Positions 1-11,218 of a DNA stretch of 64,000 bases are shown here, in pieces (position 1 is the stretch's first letter; each line of letters opens with the position of its first letter). A program made the position numbers and the translations under genes. The notes below the pieces were generated by a model that searched no databases, was not told the origin of the DNA, and saw nothing but the letters and a program-made list of their open reading frames with translations. Location of the stretch: positions 22,592,591-22,656,590 of the forward strand of contig CAKAKS010000067.1 in the NCBI GenBank assembly GCA_916700875.1. The letters are read 5' to 3'. Source of the DNA: Sebastes aleutianus (taxonomy: Eukaryota > Chordata > Actinopteri > Perciformes > Sebastidae).

Positions 1-1547
1 CATCATTTTATACGCTATCTTGAGAAGCTGTGATTGGATTTTGTTTTTGTTTTTTGTGAGTAAAGGGGGTCAGCTGGAGCATTTCCTTGCTAGAAGAAAC
101 AAAAAGCCATACACATGAGACATGTTGCTCTGTGTCTGATCTCACCGCTTTGCTTGAATTAGGTTGTTTAGCTGAGAGGTAATCTGAAAAATCTGTACTT
201 TTCTCTGTTTTGAGTAGGGATGGGTATCGTTAGGATTTTATTGATACTACTACTCTTATTGATACTCCTATCGGTTCGGTTCTTTATCGATACTCTTATC
301 GGTTCTTTTTCATTTAGCTTTTTAATATATTATTTAATACCGCCGTCTCTCTGCTCTGCTATTTGCTGACTTCGCTCCGTGTGTTTGTGTGTGTAGTTGG
401 AGGAGCGAACGTTGGAGCTTATCAATACTTTGGTCTTTATTAATTTTGCACCGGTGCTCGTTTAATACCAGGTGTCGGTACCCATCCCTAATTTTGAGCT
501 GCATTTGAAGAAATTAGATGAAAAAGACAAGATTACTCTATCTTAACTTTTGAGAGTGTATTTTTCTGCCAGCTGTTCTATTTCACAAATGTCGCTATGT
601 TGAAATAACGTAGTAAGTGGCATTTTTCTCACTTCCTCTTTGTAAAGCAAGTTTCCGATCACTGAATCAAAGTACAGTGAATTCTACTGCAGGAAAGTGG
701 CATAATCAGCAGGCCTAGCTTAATTAAGCTTTATATAATTTGTATATTTACAAGTATGCAATAAGGTTATAATACCATAATCATTTTTACTCTCATAATT
801 GAAGCTTGTTTACACTACTGTTAAGAACCGTGTTGTTATTTTTGTGCTTTCCAGAATGTGACATAATGTATAATTTCCAGTCACATTTTAATTTGAACAT
901 AAATCTTTTTTCCCACATTTCATAAGATGGATAAATGCGCCTAACTTGGTGCTAAAATATCTCTCCGTGTTATTGTAGATTTTTGACAAAGAGGATCTTT
1001 TGTGAAGATGGTCTAATTAGCCTTGCATGTTAACTTCCTGCGCTGGTTTAATCGGCTCTGCAGCACTATACTGATACTTGGAAGACTTTTTTTCTAAACT
1101 CTCAAACCACTGCAGGGATTCTTACTTTTGTACATGTTCATGCTGCTTTGATTCACTAATTGGAGGAGACAGACATCTGTTTGGTCCTGTCAAGAGATAT
1201 GAGGCGACAAAATTAATGCTCACGGAATGCAAATGAACTGCGAAGGTTTCTTCTTTGCTGCTGTGGTATTGAGATAATTGACTGCAAGTCTGGGCTCGTT
1301 TGTGTAAATAGTAAGCCATATTGCTCAAATGTATATTGTACCATAAAGCAGAGAGCAATATAATTCCCTGGGTACACATTACTGACCAAATATTGTTTTA
1401 ATCATTACAGTAGAGTAATCCTCGCTGAGTTATCTTTATAGACTCGTGCTGTTTATTTTGCACTAACAACCACTTATCTTTCATGTGGCAGTAAAGCGCT
1501 GTGGAGTGATAAGCTTTCAAGTGTAACGCTCAGTTTCTGTCCCCCAG
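1..1547 (+). other. kdm4a: kdm4a intron
   Basis: AT-rich and without any exon-like segment recognisable as KDM4. It contains the TIR element at 215-490; the rest shows nothing further. The intron's 5' end is outside the window. Confidence 0.75.
215..490. mobile_element. Short hAT-like non-autonomous TIR element
   Basis: Terminal inverted repeats TAGGGATGGGTA (215) and TACCCATCCCTA (ending 490). Flanking copies of TTTTGAG agree at 7 bases, or 8 with one mismatch (207-214 and 491-498), which fits the 8-bp target duplication of hAT elements. The interior has degenerate tattgatactc / tatcggttc repeats and no reading frame. Confidence 0.8.
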
Positions 1548-1718
1548 CGCAACAAGGCGTCCATGCGCGAGCTGGCAGTCAAGCAGAGGGTGATCTGTAA
1601 AAACAAAAACGGCCGTTACTACCACAGCGAGGTGGTGGAGCTGACCACGGCCACCTTCTACGAGGTTGTGTTCGACGACGGCTCCTACAGCGACAACCTC
1701 TTCCCAGAGGATATCGAG
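1548..1718 (+). CDS. kdm4a: kdm4a exon, Tudor 1 start
   Basis: Acceptor tctgtcccccag ends at 1547 and donor gttaat starts at 1719. The exon is 57 codons in phase 0, opening RNKASMRELAVKQRV and closing FPEDIE. The internal ATG at 1563 is a methionine within the protein, not a start. It is GC-richer than its flanks, as expected of coding sequence here. Confidence 0.92.
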
Positions 1719-2921
1719 GTTAATAGACCTGCTTCCAATCATTGTTTACTCTGTCAAGTGAAAAGATGTTAAACTTTTGCGAGACTTAAACAACATTTAT
1801 AAGCTGATATAATCTAAGCTTCCTCTTCACACAACGTTCAACATTTGCTCTCTTTTCAGAACCGCGACTGCGTCCGGCTCGGTCCACCCACCAAAGGTGA
1901 TGCTGTTAAAGTGCGATGGACAGATGGGTTGTTATACGGAGCCAAGTTCATGACGTCGCACTCCATCCCTATGTACCTGGTAAATCCCTTTCTGTCTTAC
2001 TGGCACTGACATGGATAGACTGTATTGAAAAGGCTTACTCGGTTACCACATCAGAGAGTTATGTTTCTCTACCTCAAAATGTGGTCTTGTGTGGTGGAAA
2101 GTAAAAATGTTGTGACTCATTAAAAATGAATAATTTTGCTCATCAATATGTGATGTCTTAAAGTGAAGTGCTTTTGGCCCAATTATGCAGTTTCTCCTCT
2201 AATTATGTTTGGTGGAGAGAGCAATGATGACGTGACACAACAGCCTGCATATTATTGTCGTTTTACCACCCAGTTAAAGACTTACTCAGAAGACTCAGAA
2301 CACTTGAATTACAATATAATGAAAGGTTATTATGGAATTTTTGCCCAATTATGACAAAAATACACTGCCTACTGCCGCTTTATAGTGATTTATTGCAGCA
2401 TGTGAGTAAAGTGCTTAAATTGCCATATAACAACGTAACTATTTAAAGCAACAGTCATGAAAATACATGGTGGTGAAAGGAATTATCATGCACATTATAC
2501 TGTATGTATATTAATGGTTTCACTTTCTACATGTGTGTGTACATTCAGGTGGAGTTTGAGGATGGATCACAAATGACCGTAAAGCGAGAAGACATCTACG
2601 CTCTAGACGAGAATCTGCCCAAACGAGTCAAGTCACGAATGGTAGCGTACAATCCTCCATTATATCAGAAGGCCACTGAACCTTTTATGTTAAGACAACG
2701 CGTTATGAAATGTGCAAGGTGTGACATAAAACACATTTTTTTAAAGCAAGCACTAATTTCTGTTTCTGATGTTTGTTCCTCAGTCGGTGGCGTCAGACAT
2801 GCGTTTCGAGCTCTTCTCGCAGGGCGACGTCAAAGAGAACACCAAAAGGCAACGGGTCATCAACTCTCGGTACAGAGAGGACTTCATCGAGCCCGTCATT
2901 TACCGAACCATCATGGAGTGA
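1548..2921 (+). CDS. kdm4a: Lysine-specific demethylase 4A, 3' part (four last coding exons)
   Basis: KDM4A is a nuclear Fe(II)/2-oxoglutarate demethylase of H3K9me3 and H3K36me3; its C-terminal double Tudor domain binds H3K4me3 and H4K20me3. Exons 1548-1718, 1860-1979, 2549-2641 and 2784-2921 join in phase 0 to 173 codons plus TGA, all with AG/GT borders. The first two encode the interdigitated Tudor folds (FYEVVFDDGSYSDNLFPEDI, then VRWTDGLLYGAKF); the W and Y of the latter match known methyl-lysine cage positions. The third gives VEFEDGSQMTVKREDIYALD, and the last gives SVASDMRF and KRQRVINSRYREDFIEP, ending IYRTIME before the stop. This tail fits KDM4A better than KDM4B or C, as judged from memory. 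JmjN, JmjC and PHD exons must lie upstream. Which teleost paralogue this is cannot be told. Following ST3GAL3 in the same orientation supports the call. Confidence 0.93.
1860..1979 (+). CDS. kdm4a: kdm4a exon, Tudor domain
   Basis: Acceptor tctcttttcag ends at 1859 and donor gtaaat starts at 1980. Forty codons, NRDCVRLGPP through SHSIPMYL, hold the cage-bearing VRWTDGLLYGAKF segment of the double Tudor domain. Confidence 0.92.
2300..2397 (+). repeat. Fragment of TTAA-TIR repeat (family of 21817-22606)
   Basis: The block agaacacttgaattacaat through the terminus ctgcctactgccgctttata recurs at 22518-22606 and 23037-23136. It lies inside the kdm4a intron 1980-2548, and only the 3' terminal part is recognisable. 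Confidence 0.7.
2549..2641 (+). CDS. kdm4a: kdm4a exon, Tudor 2 end
   Basis: Acceptor acattcag ends at 2548 and donor gtagcg starts at 2642. Thirty-one codons, VEFEDGSQ through PKRVKSRM, close the second Tudor fold. Confidence 0.92.
2784..2921 (+). CDS. kdm4a: kdm4a last coding exon
   Basis: Acceptor tgttcctcag ends at 2783. Forty-five codons, SVASDMRF through IYRTIME, are followed by TGA at 2919-2921. The C-terminal tail contains the basic KRQRVINSRYRED stretch typical of KDM4A. Confidence 0.93.
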   Translation, partial: SVASDMRFELFSQGDVKENTKRQRVINSRYREDFIEPVIYRTIME

Positions 2922-4230
2922 CGGCTGTTTCCTTTTCTCTCTCTCCTCCTGCTTTCCACCTCATCAACTCATCGCAGAGAGGTGCAGCTCCAGATCTTTC
3001 TCTCTCGGTCTGGCTTCTCTGCTTCTGGCTACTGCTGATAGGAACGACCCCCCTTCTCTTCTTCCTCCTCCTCCTCCTCCTCCTCCTCTTCTTCCACAGC
3101 CTGTCAGGCTACATATTTATAAACTACGGCTGGGACTTTAAATGACTTTTGTCTGCATTAAATAATATTCTTTGACCTACGTTTTCCATCACACCCTGTA
3201 GATTCTGTTTTCTTCCTCCATTTCCTTATTTTTTTTCTTCTTTTTCTCAGGAAGAAGCCATCAATGAATTATTAAATATGGAAAAGGTTGGACTATCTAA
3301 CTGGGGCAATATTTTTGTTTCTCTACCAGCACATTTAGCAGCTTCACACATTATAAAATGGACAATTTTTTCTAATTTAGTGACATTTCTTCTATAAATG
3401 ACCTTTTGCTCTTGACATACAGACTTGTGTTATTTTCATAATGATGTATCATAATATTTTGCAGTGAAGAAAAATTGTGTTTGGGAATGAGGTTTTAAAG
3501 GAAGCGTCATCAGGTTTTTTTCACTCATGAAGTTAAACAAAGGCAGAGCTATAAACTTTGAGCCAATCAGCTGTTGACTACAAAACCAATTAGATGAATC
3601 AGAACTGTGTTAAGTTGTAACCCCAAAGAAATTTCATAATATCTCAATGTCACCTTCTGACACATCTTTAGATTGTACTTATGATTCATGTAATGCGATG
3701 CATGGAGTGATACGTATGTCTTCTCATCGGTGTGTCAACGTGCGTCTACTGTGAGGAGAAGAGAACTAGTTTTAAAGGCCCAAGCCTTACATTTCAAAGG
3801 GCCAAAGCATACTTTGGTTTTTGTAAAGCTTAAGGTTTATTATGACTATTGTAATTAATTAACTTTATTTATGCGAGTGCATTGAGTTTGAAAACAAAGC
3901 TATTTTTGTCATGTCCTTTTCACAATCTGTAGAAAACCTCAGATGTATTTATATTTATTATATAGATAGGTTTTCAGACATCCTGTTTAAATTGTGAGAC
4001 TCTTCTCCTGTGTTGGGACTGGAGGGTGTGAATGCCAATCTGGCTCCAGTCCCTCTCGAAAACAAAAAGCACTTATTTTTACCTCCCGCCATGGGAGATT
4101 TACCATTTTGTCAACACGTGGCCTCCACTAAGATTAGATTTTTTTTGTGTGTTTCTGATAAAAGCTAGCTCTAGAGGTGAACATTGTAACCAGGTTCTAG
4201 TTTGATCCCAAATAAACTGAAAAATCGGTA
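2922..4230 (+). other. kdm4a: kdm4a 3' UTR and downstream flank (end uncertain)
   Basis: A pyrimidine-rich, non-coding stretch follows the stop. Two possible polyadenylation hexamers are visible: ATTAAA at 3157-3162 and AATAAA at 4211-4216. The true cleavage site cannot be chosen from sequence alone. A (TCC)n run lies at about 3059-3095. Confidence 0.5.
3059..3095. repeat. (TCC)n microsatellite in kdm4a 3' UTR
   Basis: Nearly pure cctcctcc run about 240 bases after the stop codon. It produces spurious poly-Pro and poly-Leu reading frames. Confidence 0.85.
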
Positions 4231-5929
4231 AGAGGATCATTTCCATTAGTTTTCTTTGAGTCCTTTGTATCCGAAAAGTTGCTGTGTTCTCAGGAGGACG
4301 TGGTGTGCAGACACCTTTTTAGCGATACTTGTCAGGTTTCATTTGGGCCCATGTCCAAGGCAGCATCAGATCTGTACACGCTTTGTAAACATCAACTGTT
4401 TGAGTCAAGTTTAGAATAAGAAAAATAACCTACTTTCTCTACCTGTACCACACTCAGGAGGGAGCAGATCAAAGTGCTGAGATCCAGGCAGTATTTCCAT
4501 GAGAACCAGTACAGTTTTGCAGCAGGCTGCATTTCTTTTCCTCTCTGGTGTTTTTGAACTAGTGGTATTGGATGTCTCAGCCAGAGGGCCTGCAGCTGTG
4601 CCAAAGCAGCACGGGTCTTGTGAGGTGGAGACCGCTGCTGGAATTTGATTAGATGGATGGCTCCTGGCTCTCCGTATCACTGCACCCTTTACAACCTCTA
4701 TGAACTCCAAAGTTATCAGACATGTCAGATCTATTATAGCTGTATGGGGAGTCTTACAAAAATATGTAAACTAATTTGAGGCTGAACTTGGTAGTTATCC
4801 GGCATGCATCCTCGGTTGCTCACTCGTAGAAACGGTTAATAGGGTTTACAGTTGAGCATGTTGGATGGTGTACATCTGAACCAGTGTAAAAACTGTATTT
4901 CCTTCAAGGCCTTATCAGTCAGACCACACGGTAAAACGGAGGTGATATGATAATGATGGCAATCTCCCACATACAAAACGTTCATTCACGATGTGTTTGC
5001 ATGATCATATTCACAATGCAGATGTTGAGGTTTTCAGAAAAAGGCCTTTGATGAAATATCAGAACAGTCACTGGTCCAGATATGTAAATGTCGAAACTTG
5101 TTTCTCACAAAGAAACCCGAGAGTATTATTTATCAACTACATCCCTACTTCAGCCTCTAGTCAGGGTCAACCCAGAGAAGTACACGTCGGTTCTTTACAC
5201 CCTTTAATTTATGCTGCCTACAAACCTCAATTTCACCATTCTGACATTTTCCAGATTGACAGTAATATTGACAGTCATTGGGAGGAAAGCCACACACTCT
5301 TGTTTAAGAAACAACCTGCTATATACAGTAGTTGTAATGGACACTTGATCTTGTAGCTACACCTACAAGATCAACATATCTTACAAAATAACCATGTAAA
5401 ACTATGCTCTCCAAGGGAAACGCCGAATTTCAACTTCTCTTATTTAGCATTTACTGATTAAGCAGTATACAGTATAAACACTTAATGACCGATTTATAAC
5501 ACACTTTATTACACGGCTTTGTTTAATACTCGATTCTGATTTGACGGCGTTCTACGGCCTGTTATTTCTTTATAACAGATCGTTGCTATGGGCGCATTTC
5601 TGATGTCGGACTCTTTTTTAAGTAAGTAGCTATGTAATAAGCGGGATAATGTACAGCTAGCGGGTCATTGTTGTGAAATAAACCCTGACAGTGTGATATG
5701 CTGTACATTATCACTTACATAATGTAGTTGTAAGCTGATATGAGAGAAGTATTTATTTATGTCTTTGTCAACAATTGACACATTCGTAACTGGTGTATCA
5801 ACAGTTAATGAATGACTGATGACACACATTCATTAATGGATTGATTAAGTATTTATAAATACGTAAATGGAATGAATTAATAAAATAGAAATGTTTATCT
5901 TTGATATCTGTCCAACATATGAAGACATA

Positions 5930-6477
5930 CACTCACCGGCCACTTTATTAGGCACACCTGTTCAATTGCTTGTCAACACAAAAAGCTAATCAGTCAATCA
6001 CATGGCAGCAACTCAATGCATTTAGGCATCTAGACGTGGTGTAGACGACTTGCTGAAGTTCAAACCGAGCATCAGAATGGGGAAGAAAGGGGATTTAAGT
6101 GACTTTGAACGTGGCATGGTTGTTATGTGCCAGACGGGCTGGTCTGAGTATTTCAAAAACTGATGATCTACTGGGATTTTCACGCACAACCATCTCTAGG
6201 GTTTACAGAGAATGGTCCGAAAAAGAGAAAATATCCAGTGAGCGGCAGTTGTGTGGACGAAAATGCCTTGTTGATGTCAGAGGTCAGAGGAGAATGGGCA
6301 GAGTGGTTCGAGATGATAGAAAGGCAACAGTAACTCAAATAACCACTCGTTACAACCAAGGTATGCAGAATACCATCTCTGAACGCACAACACGTCCAAC
6401 CTTGAAGCAGATTGGCTACAGCAGCAGAAGACCACTCGGTACTAGCATGGTGTACCTAATAAAGTGGCCGGTGAGGG
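5930..6477 (+). mobile_element. Internally deleted Tc1-like element with TA duplications
   Basis: Inverted ends CACTCACCGGCCACTTTATT and its near complement ending gtggccggtgaggg are flanked by TA at 5928-5929 and 6478-6479, the Tc1/mariner hallmark. At 548 bp it is about a third of a full element. It carries a broken transposase start and has lost the catalytic region. Confidence 0.9.
6077..6440 (+). pseudogene. Tc1-like transposase, frameshifted and truncated
   Basis: Translation starts MGKKGDLSDFERGMVV at 6077, then shifts frame near 6122-6130. It resumes as ARRAGLSISKTDDLLGFSRT through TTRPTLKQIGYSSRRPLG and joins the 3' terminal repeat near 6440. The N-terminal paired-like helix-turn-helix region is recognisable; the DDE catalytic domain is absent. 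It cannot encode an active transposase. Confidence 0.9.
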
Positions 6478-7603
6478 TATATTGCAACAGTGTTATACTG
6501 TCATTCATTCTTTATCCGTTACAGATGCTTCAGTTATAAGTTGTTGACAAATACATTAATAATATACACTTTTCTTATCTGTTACAAAACTACATCATAG
6601 TGTGTTATAAACGGTTGTTACGTATTTGTAGACATGCTTAGAAATGCTAAATAAGGGCGGTTACTTTTGAAACATTTAAAATATATTGTTTTATTATATA
6701 TAGACATGTGCATACATATGTTTTTCATATTTGGACAGGAGATTTGCAAAATTCATGTTCCCTTGACTAGATCTGGCATGTGCCAATGCTTACATGTCTA
6801 GTATACGTATCTATACACAGTGCCTGAAATGAAGAGTTTTCTCTACTTACACACACAGGAGCCGGTGAAACTGACTGGCACAGGGTTGTGTGTTTGGTTC
6901 ATTGATGATTCGTGTGCCCCGAGGAAATAAGTTCTTTGGAAATGTATTGAGGGAGTTGCCGTCCTGAACTTGCTGAAATTTCAATGAAATGCCGCAGGGG
7001 AATTTTTGTACTGACCTAGCTTCAGTTTGAATGAAAATGCCCCAAGAGTGCCATTTCAACCGTCATTCGTGTAACCTTAAAATTCAGCATGTAGACCGGT
7101 TTAATGTGGTCATTCCCTTGTGGGCTGGTAGTGAGAAGTTAGTACCAACATCCTGCAATCTTCACTTTGATGCAATAGTTTTGCCCTCAAAGTTACTTCC
7201 TCCAAATCACTTATGACGAGAAAGAAAAGCGTCTGTGACGCTTTAGAGCAGTTTTTCCCCTGCTTTGGTTTCAAGCCTTTGTTGGTTGGCATTTTCTGGT
7301 TTTGACATTCTTCGGTATCTGCTGTTGTGAAAAACTACATCTTAGTTAGTCCTTGGTTCCACACTCGGATCTAATTTATATTAAGACAAAATCTTCATAT
7401 TTTTCCAGCTATTCTCTGGCAGTGCTTGATTCCTTACCTGGGGAAGTAGAGTTAACGCCTAATAATGTAAGGCATCAACATGTGCTGTAAACTATGGAAG
7501 TTCATTTCAGCCTGGAAAATATAAATAAAGAGTTATTCATGATTAAGAAAAAAAATAATCATAGTATATCAAAATGATAGCAAGTCAAAATGATGAAATA
7601 GCG

Positions 7604-8645
7604 GTATGGCTCAGTCAGTCAGTATTGGATGGATTGCCATAAAATGTTATAAATACTACTGACTTTGGTGACCCCCGATTATTCCCCCACCATGAGGTAC
7701 ATTTTTTAAAATACTGGATTGATTGTAATTTTCATCGGTACAGACATTTATGTCTATTTTGGGATTAATTGTCAGGGTGAACACTCGACTTCATCTAGCG
7801 CCACCATCAGGTCAAACTTTTAATTTGTCCTTTATTACCAAATCCTTGTGAAACGGATTCCCATCAGCCTCAACTGCACTTTGTTGCTGTGTTTAGTGCT
7901 AATTACCAAATGTTAGCATGCTAACGTGTTAAACTAAGATGGTGAGCATGGTAAACATTACACCTGCTAAACTTTAGTACATTAGCATCGTCGTGTGTGT
8001 CAGTATCTTTCTAATAGCCAGCAGGGGGCGACTCCTCTGGTTGCAAAAAGAAATCTGATTGTCGATGAGAAAATGACCCTACTTCTCACTTGAAAAGTAA
8101 ACATTGTAAACAGGACTTCATGGTCTCAGTCGCTAGTTTCAAGTCTTCTTCAATACAGCATGATGTTCATTTAGTAAATTATGGTCCCATTTAGAGTCTA
8201 ATAGGCAATAAAGCGATAAAGATTGACAGGTGGCTACCACGGCGTTGTCCGGTCTGGGAGCTGTCCGTGTTTTCGTCTCACAACTTCAACCCTTTCACAG
8301 TGTGTTTTCAGTTCATGAAAGTTAATTGTAACATTTTGGTCGCCTAAAAATGTCTTATTCAGAGTTCGGTTGTACTTAGCTCCACCCTCTCGTTTCACTT
8401 CTGGTTGCAAATAACCAAGATGGCCACAGCCAAAATGCCGAACTCAAGGCTTCAAAACGTCAGTCCACAAACCAACGGGTGACATCACGTTGACTACGTC
8501 CACTTATATACAGTTTATGGTTAGCATGCTAAAGTTAGCATTTTGCTCAAAGCACCTCTCAGCAACCGCTCACGTACAACGTCACAGAGCCGCTAGCATG
8601 GCTGCAGACTCTTAGTCTTGTTTTTGACCTAATGTGACTTAAAAA
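7604..8645 (+). repeat. Teleost dispersed repeat, interrupted by a second repeat
   Basis: The left part, ending with the ttagcatgctaac blocks around 7910-7995, and the right part (from 8520, ttagcatgctaaagttagca, to gactcttagtcttg near 8620) read as one interspersed element common in fish genomes. A different 0.5-kb repeat separates them. No coding potential. Recognised from memory; not library-checked. Confidence 0.6.
7999..8519 (-). repeat. 0.5-kb dispersed repeat, copy A
   Basis: Matches 58690-59265 in inverse orientation over most of its length; shared blocks include agccagcagggggcgactcc, gttaattgtaacattttggt and gcatgatgttcatttagtaa. It lies inside the repeat 7604-8645. No reading frame and no clear terminal inverted repeats. 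Confidence 0.8.
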
Positions 8646-9839
8646 TGCTCGTGGTACGTCAAAATGTGTACTTGCTAGAATAGACTCAACTGGCATTGGT
8701 ATTTTTTTTTTATTTCTATCATATCTAACTTTTCAATTTTTTTTTTTGTCTTTTCATGACAGTCATGATCTTCCATAGTACGTATGATATAACTAATCTA
8801 GATTAACTTGATCAATGTATGTACTGTATTTTATGTCATGAAATGAACCAAGCCAGGCTCTGAGAAATGTGATTAGGTGGATGGATAAGTATCTCACTCA
8901 TGCACACACACACACATACATACGCACAAGGACCGTCAGTAAGCCACCTGCAGCCACACGGCCCTTCCTCCACGTCTACACAGGATCATAACATCTGCTG
9001 ACAGACGGCCGATGGTGCGAGCTCGAGCTTCTTTGTTTGCCTTCGCCCCCCTGAGCCTCTGCCAGGTGTGGGGAAGTCAATGCTACCGCGCACGAAGTTG
9101 TAAATGCTATAAAAAAGTAACATGAAGAATATAAATGTAGACGTTTTAGCAAAAAACCTTTCTTCAAGTTCTCCATATCTTTTAGGAAATTTAATAACAT
9201 GAAATACAATGATGGGTAATGACACACCTGAACACATACACCTCTTGAGGAGGTTGTAGAAAGGCTTCACCCATTTATCTATCACCAGCAGCAGAAATGA
9301 AAAGAAAGAGCTACTGTGTGGTTAAGTACTACTCCACAAATATGATGCATGCGCTGACGTGGATTATAACAAAGAATAAAGTGATAGGGATAATAAAGAA
9401 GGGTGTATCTTAACTGAACAGACCATGTGTCATGTGAATTCATCCGGGAGTCATGCTGGTTCAAATAGCCTAAACTGTAAAAATAAAAGCACACTTCTAT
9501 CAATGGAGAACAGGAGGCATCTCAAATGTAAGTATTCAGAGAGATTGTTTTAACCTTTGCTGTACTATGTTTGAGGTCGGAGTAACACAAGTAGTTAATT
9601 ACAAATTTATGTGTAAAGATTGTGAATGTTCTAGTCTGAAATGCCCTGAATATTCTATGGTCACCACATCTTCGTATACTCTGTTTACTCTATTTGCTTT
9701 CTGATTCCTCCGTCATCTGCATCAGGCCATTTGCACTGTTGGATCCTCGATTTTCTGTCTTGAAAACAATGACGAATGTGAAGGTATTCCTTGTAGTGAA
9801 AAACACACAGAGAATTATCACCATGTCTCTTCAGCCCTA

Positions 9840-10200
9840 CAAAGCGTTTTAACAGCTTTCAGCTCATTGTTTTGGTGTAACGGGCTCCAACTGCGCTGTT
9901 TTGGTTGACTCTCGCAGCTCTCATCGGTGTTGATTTTGTTCGCAGCTGTTTTGCTGTTCAGCAAAAAAGCTCTTATAAATCTGCTGTATACTATCTTCCC
10001 AGCATCAAACAGCAGACAAAGTTAGCGAAGTCGATAGTGGTCACCGTGGAACGCTGCTCAGGAGACAGTTATTTGCCTCAGGAGTTGGTGGAGACCAAAA
10101 CAGAGCTAAAACTAGAGGTAATATTGGACTTCATCAGGTGGCTAGAAACACACAACTCTAAATGAAAGCTAATGTTTTCTATCTGCTTGAGATGTAAATA
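9840..10200 (+). repeat. Probable degenerate interspersed repeat
   Basis: The stretch around gctgttttgctgttcagca and ctcaggagttggtggagacc resembles a dispersed element familiar in perciform genomes. An 86-codon open frame runs through it, but it has no recognisable domain and I treat it as repeat-derived. The identification is from memory only. Confidence 0.35.
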
Positions 10201-10677
10201 AGCAACTTAAAAAGTGATAATGTGTCAGCGTTGCGTTCAAGCTCGTTTTTGTGGCCATAAAATATCATTGTATACAGGCATTAACAACATGCGAGCAAAT
10301 GGCTCGCTCGTTGTTTTCACACCAGCGCTCTATCTCTCTCAGCACGCCTCCATATCTAAACTCTCACACCATCTTTCACCCCGTCTCTGTGACCCGGCAG
10401 CTGTGGCTCCCTCAAGTTCCTCTGTTAGTAGGGTATTATTGTCTGCAACCGCCTCAGATCAGTCACATGGTGGTCAAGTGACAGAGCTCAGGTTACTTTG
10501 TGCTATTGATGTCTGATATTCAGACACTGGTGTTAACTGGTAGTTTAGTCTTTGCACACACACAGCTTTTGTTTGTTTAAAGCTTTGACTTTTTCACACT
10601 ATACAGTATACAGTAACACTTTATTGTATGGTTTATGAGCAGTAAATGGTTTATATGTATATATACAGTGTATATAT

Positions 10678-11218
10678 ACTGGGAAACAAAAGTTTGGAAA
10701 CTTGTGTTTGATGGATATTTTCTCTGTTGTTACAATGCAATACAATACAATGAGGAATGGAACGCCATTCCACAGCAACGTGTGACCAGGTTGGTGACCA
10801 GCATGAGGAGGAGGTGCCAGGCTGTTGTGGCTGCGTATGGATCTTCCACCGCTACTGAGGCTCCTGACGGTGTATTAAATTAATAAAGTGTCAGATAGTC
10901 AATATGTCTTGTTTGTTCCTTGTTACTGATAGAGAGTTCAATCATCAAATCCACCAAACAACTCAAAACAAGAGTCAACACCAACAGGAGAATACACTGT
11001 TTACCATTGGCAGAGCATTTTGGCAAATTTTTCTTGGGCGCTCCCCTCATAATCAGCTGTGCTGCTCATCCCGCAAATGCATGATCCTTACAAGTTGGAC
11101 ATCATTGTGAAGGTAAATAAACAGGCTTTCCAACGATGTAAAATACAATGCCAATTAGCATTGTAACAACAGAGAAATAATCCACCAAACACAAGTTTCC
11201 GAACTTTCTTTTCCCAGT
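10678..11218 (+). mobile_element. Deleted Tc1-like element with ~60-bp inverted ends
   Basis: The left arm 10678-10740 (ctgggaaacaaaagtttgga) is an inverted match of the right arm 11155-11218 (ending ttcttttcccagt), including gttgttacaatgc / gcattgtaacaac. The surrounding TATATA makes the exact TA duplication ambiguous. Between the arms is a scrap of transposase C-terminus. Confidence 0.85.
10750..10845 (+). pseudogene. Tc1-like transposase C-terminal fragment
   Basis: The frame reads EEWNAIPQQRVTRLVTSMRR followed by RCQAVVAAYG, the typical end of fish Tc1-like transposases. Everything upstream (helix-turn-helix and DDE domain) is missing. Confidence 0.8.

Larger units (their letters stand above)
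5439..6655. mobile_element. TIR element interrupted by a Tc1-like insertion
   Basis: The left end beginning cttatttagcattt (5439) is an imperfect inverted match of the right end finishing aaatgctaaataag (6655). Homology continues inward through ttataacacactttat on the left and tgtgttataa on the right. The interior encodes no recognised protein and is split by the Tc1-like element 5930-6477. Class unknown. Confidence 0.65.

Noticed and set aside
2504..3145. 213-codon open frame spanning the kdm4a end
   Set aside because: It reads through the intron and, after 2784, is in a different frame from the exon encoding SVASDMRF; the rest is the (TCC)n 3' UTR.
9905..10165. 86-codon possible small protein
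   Set aside because: Resembles a common fish interspersed repeat and has no initiation or domain support.
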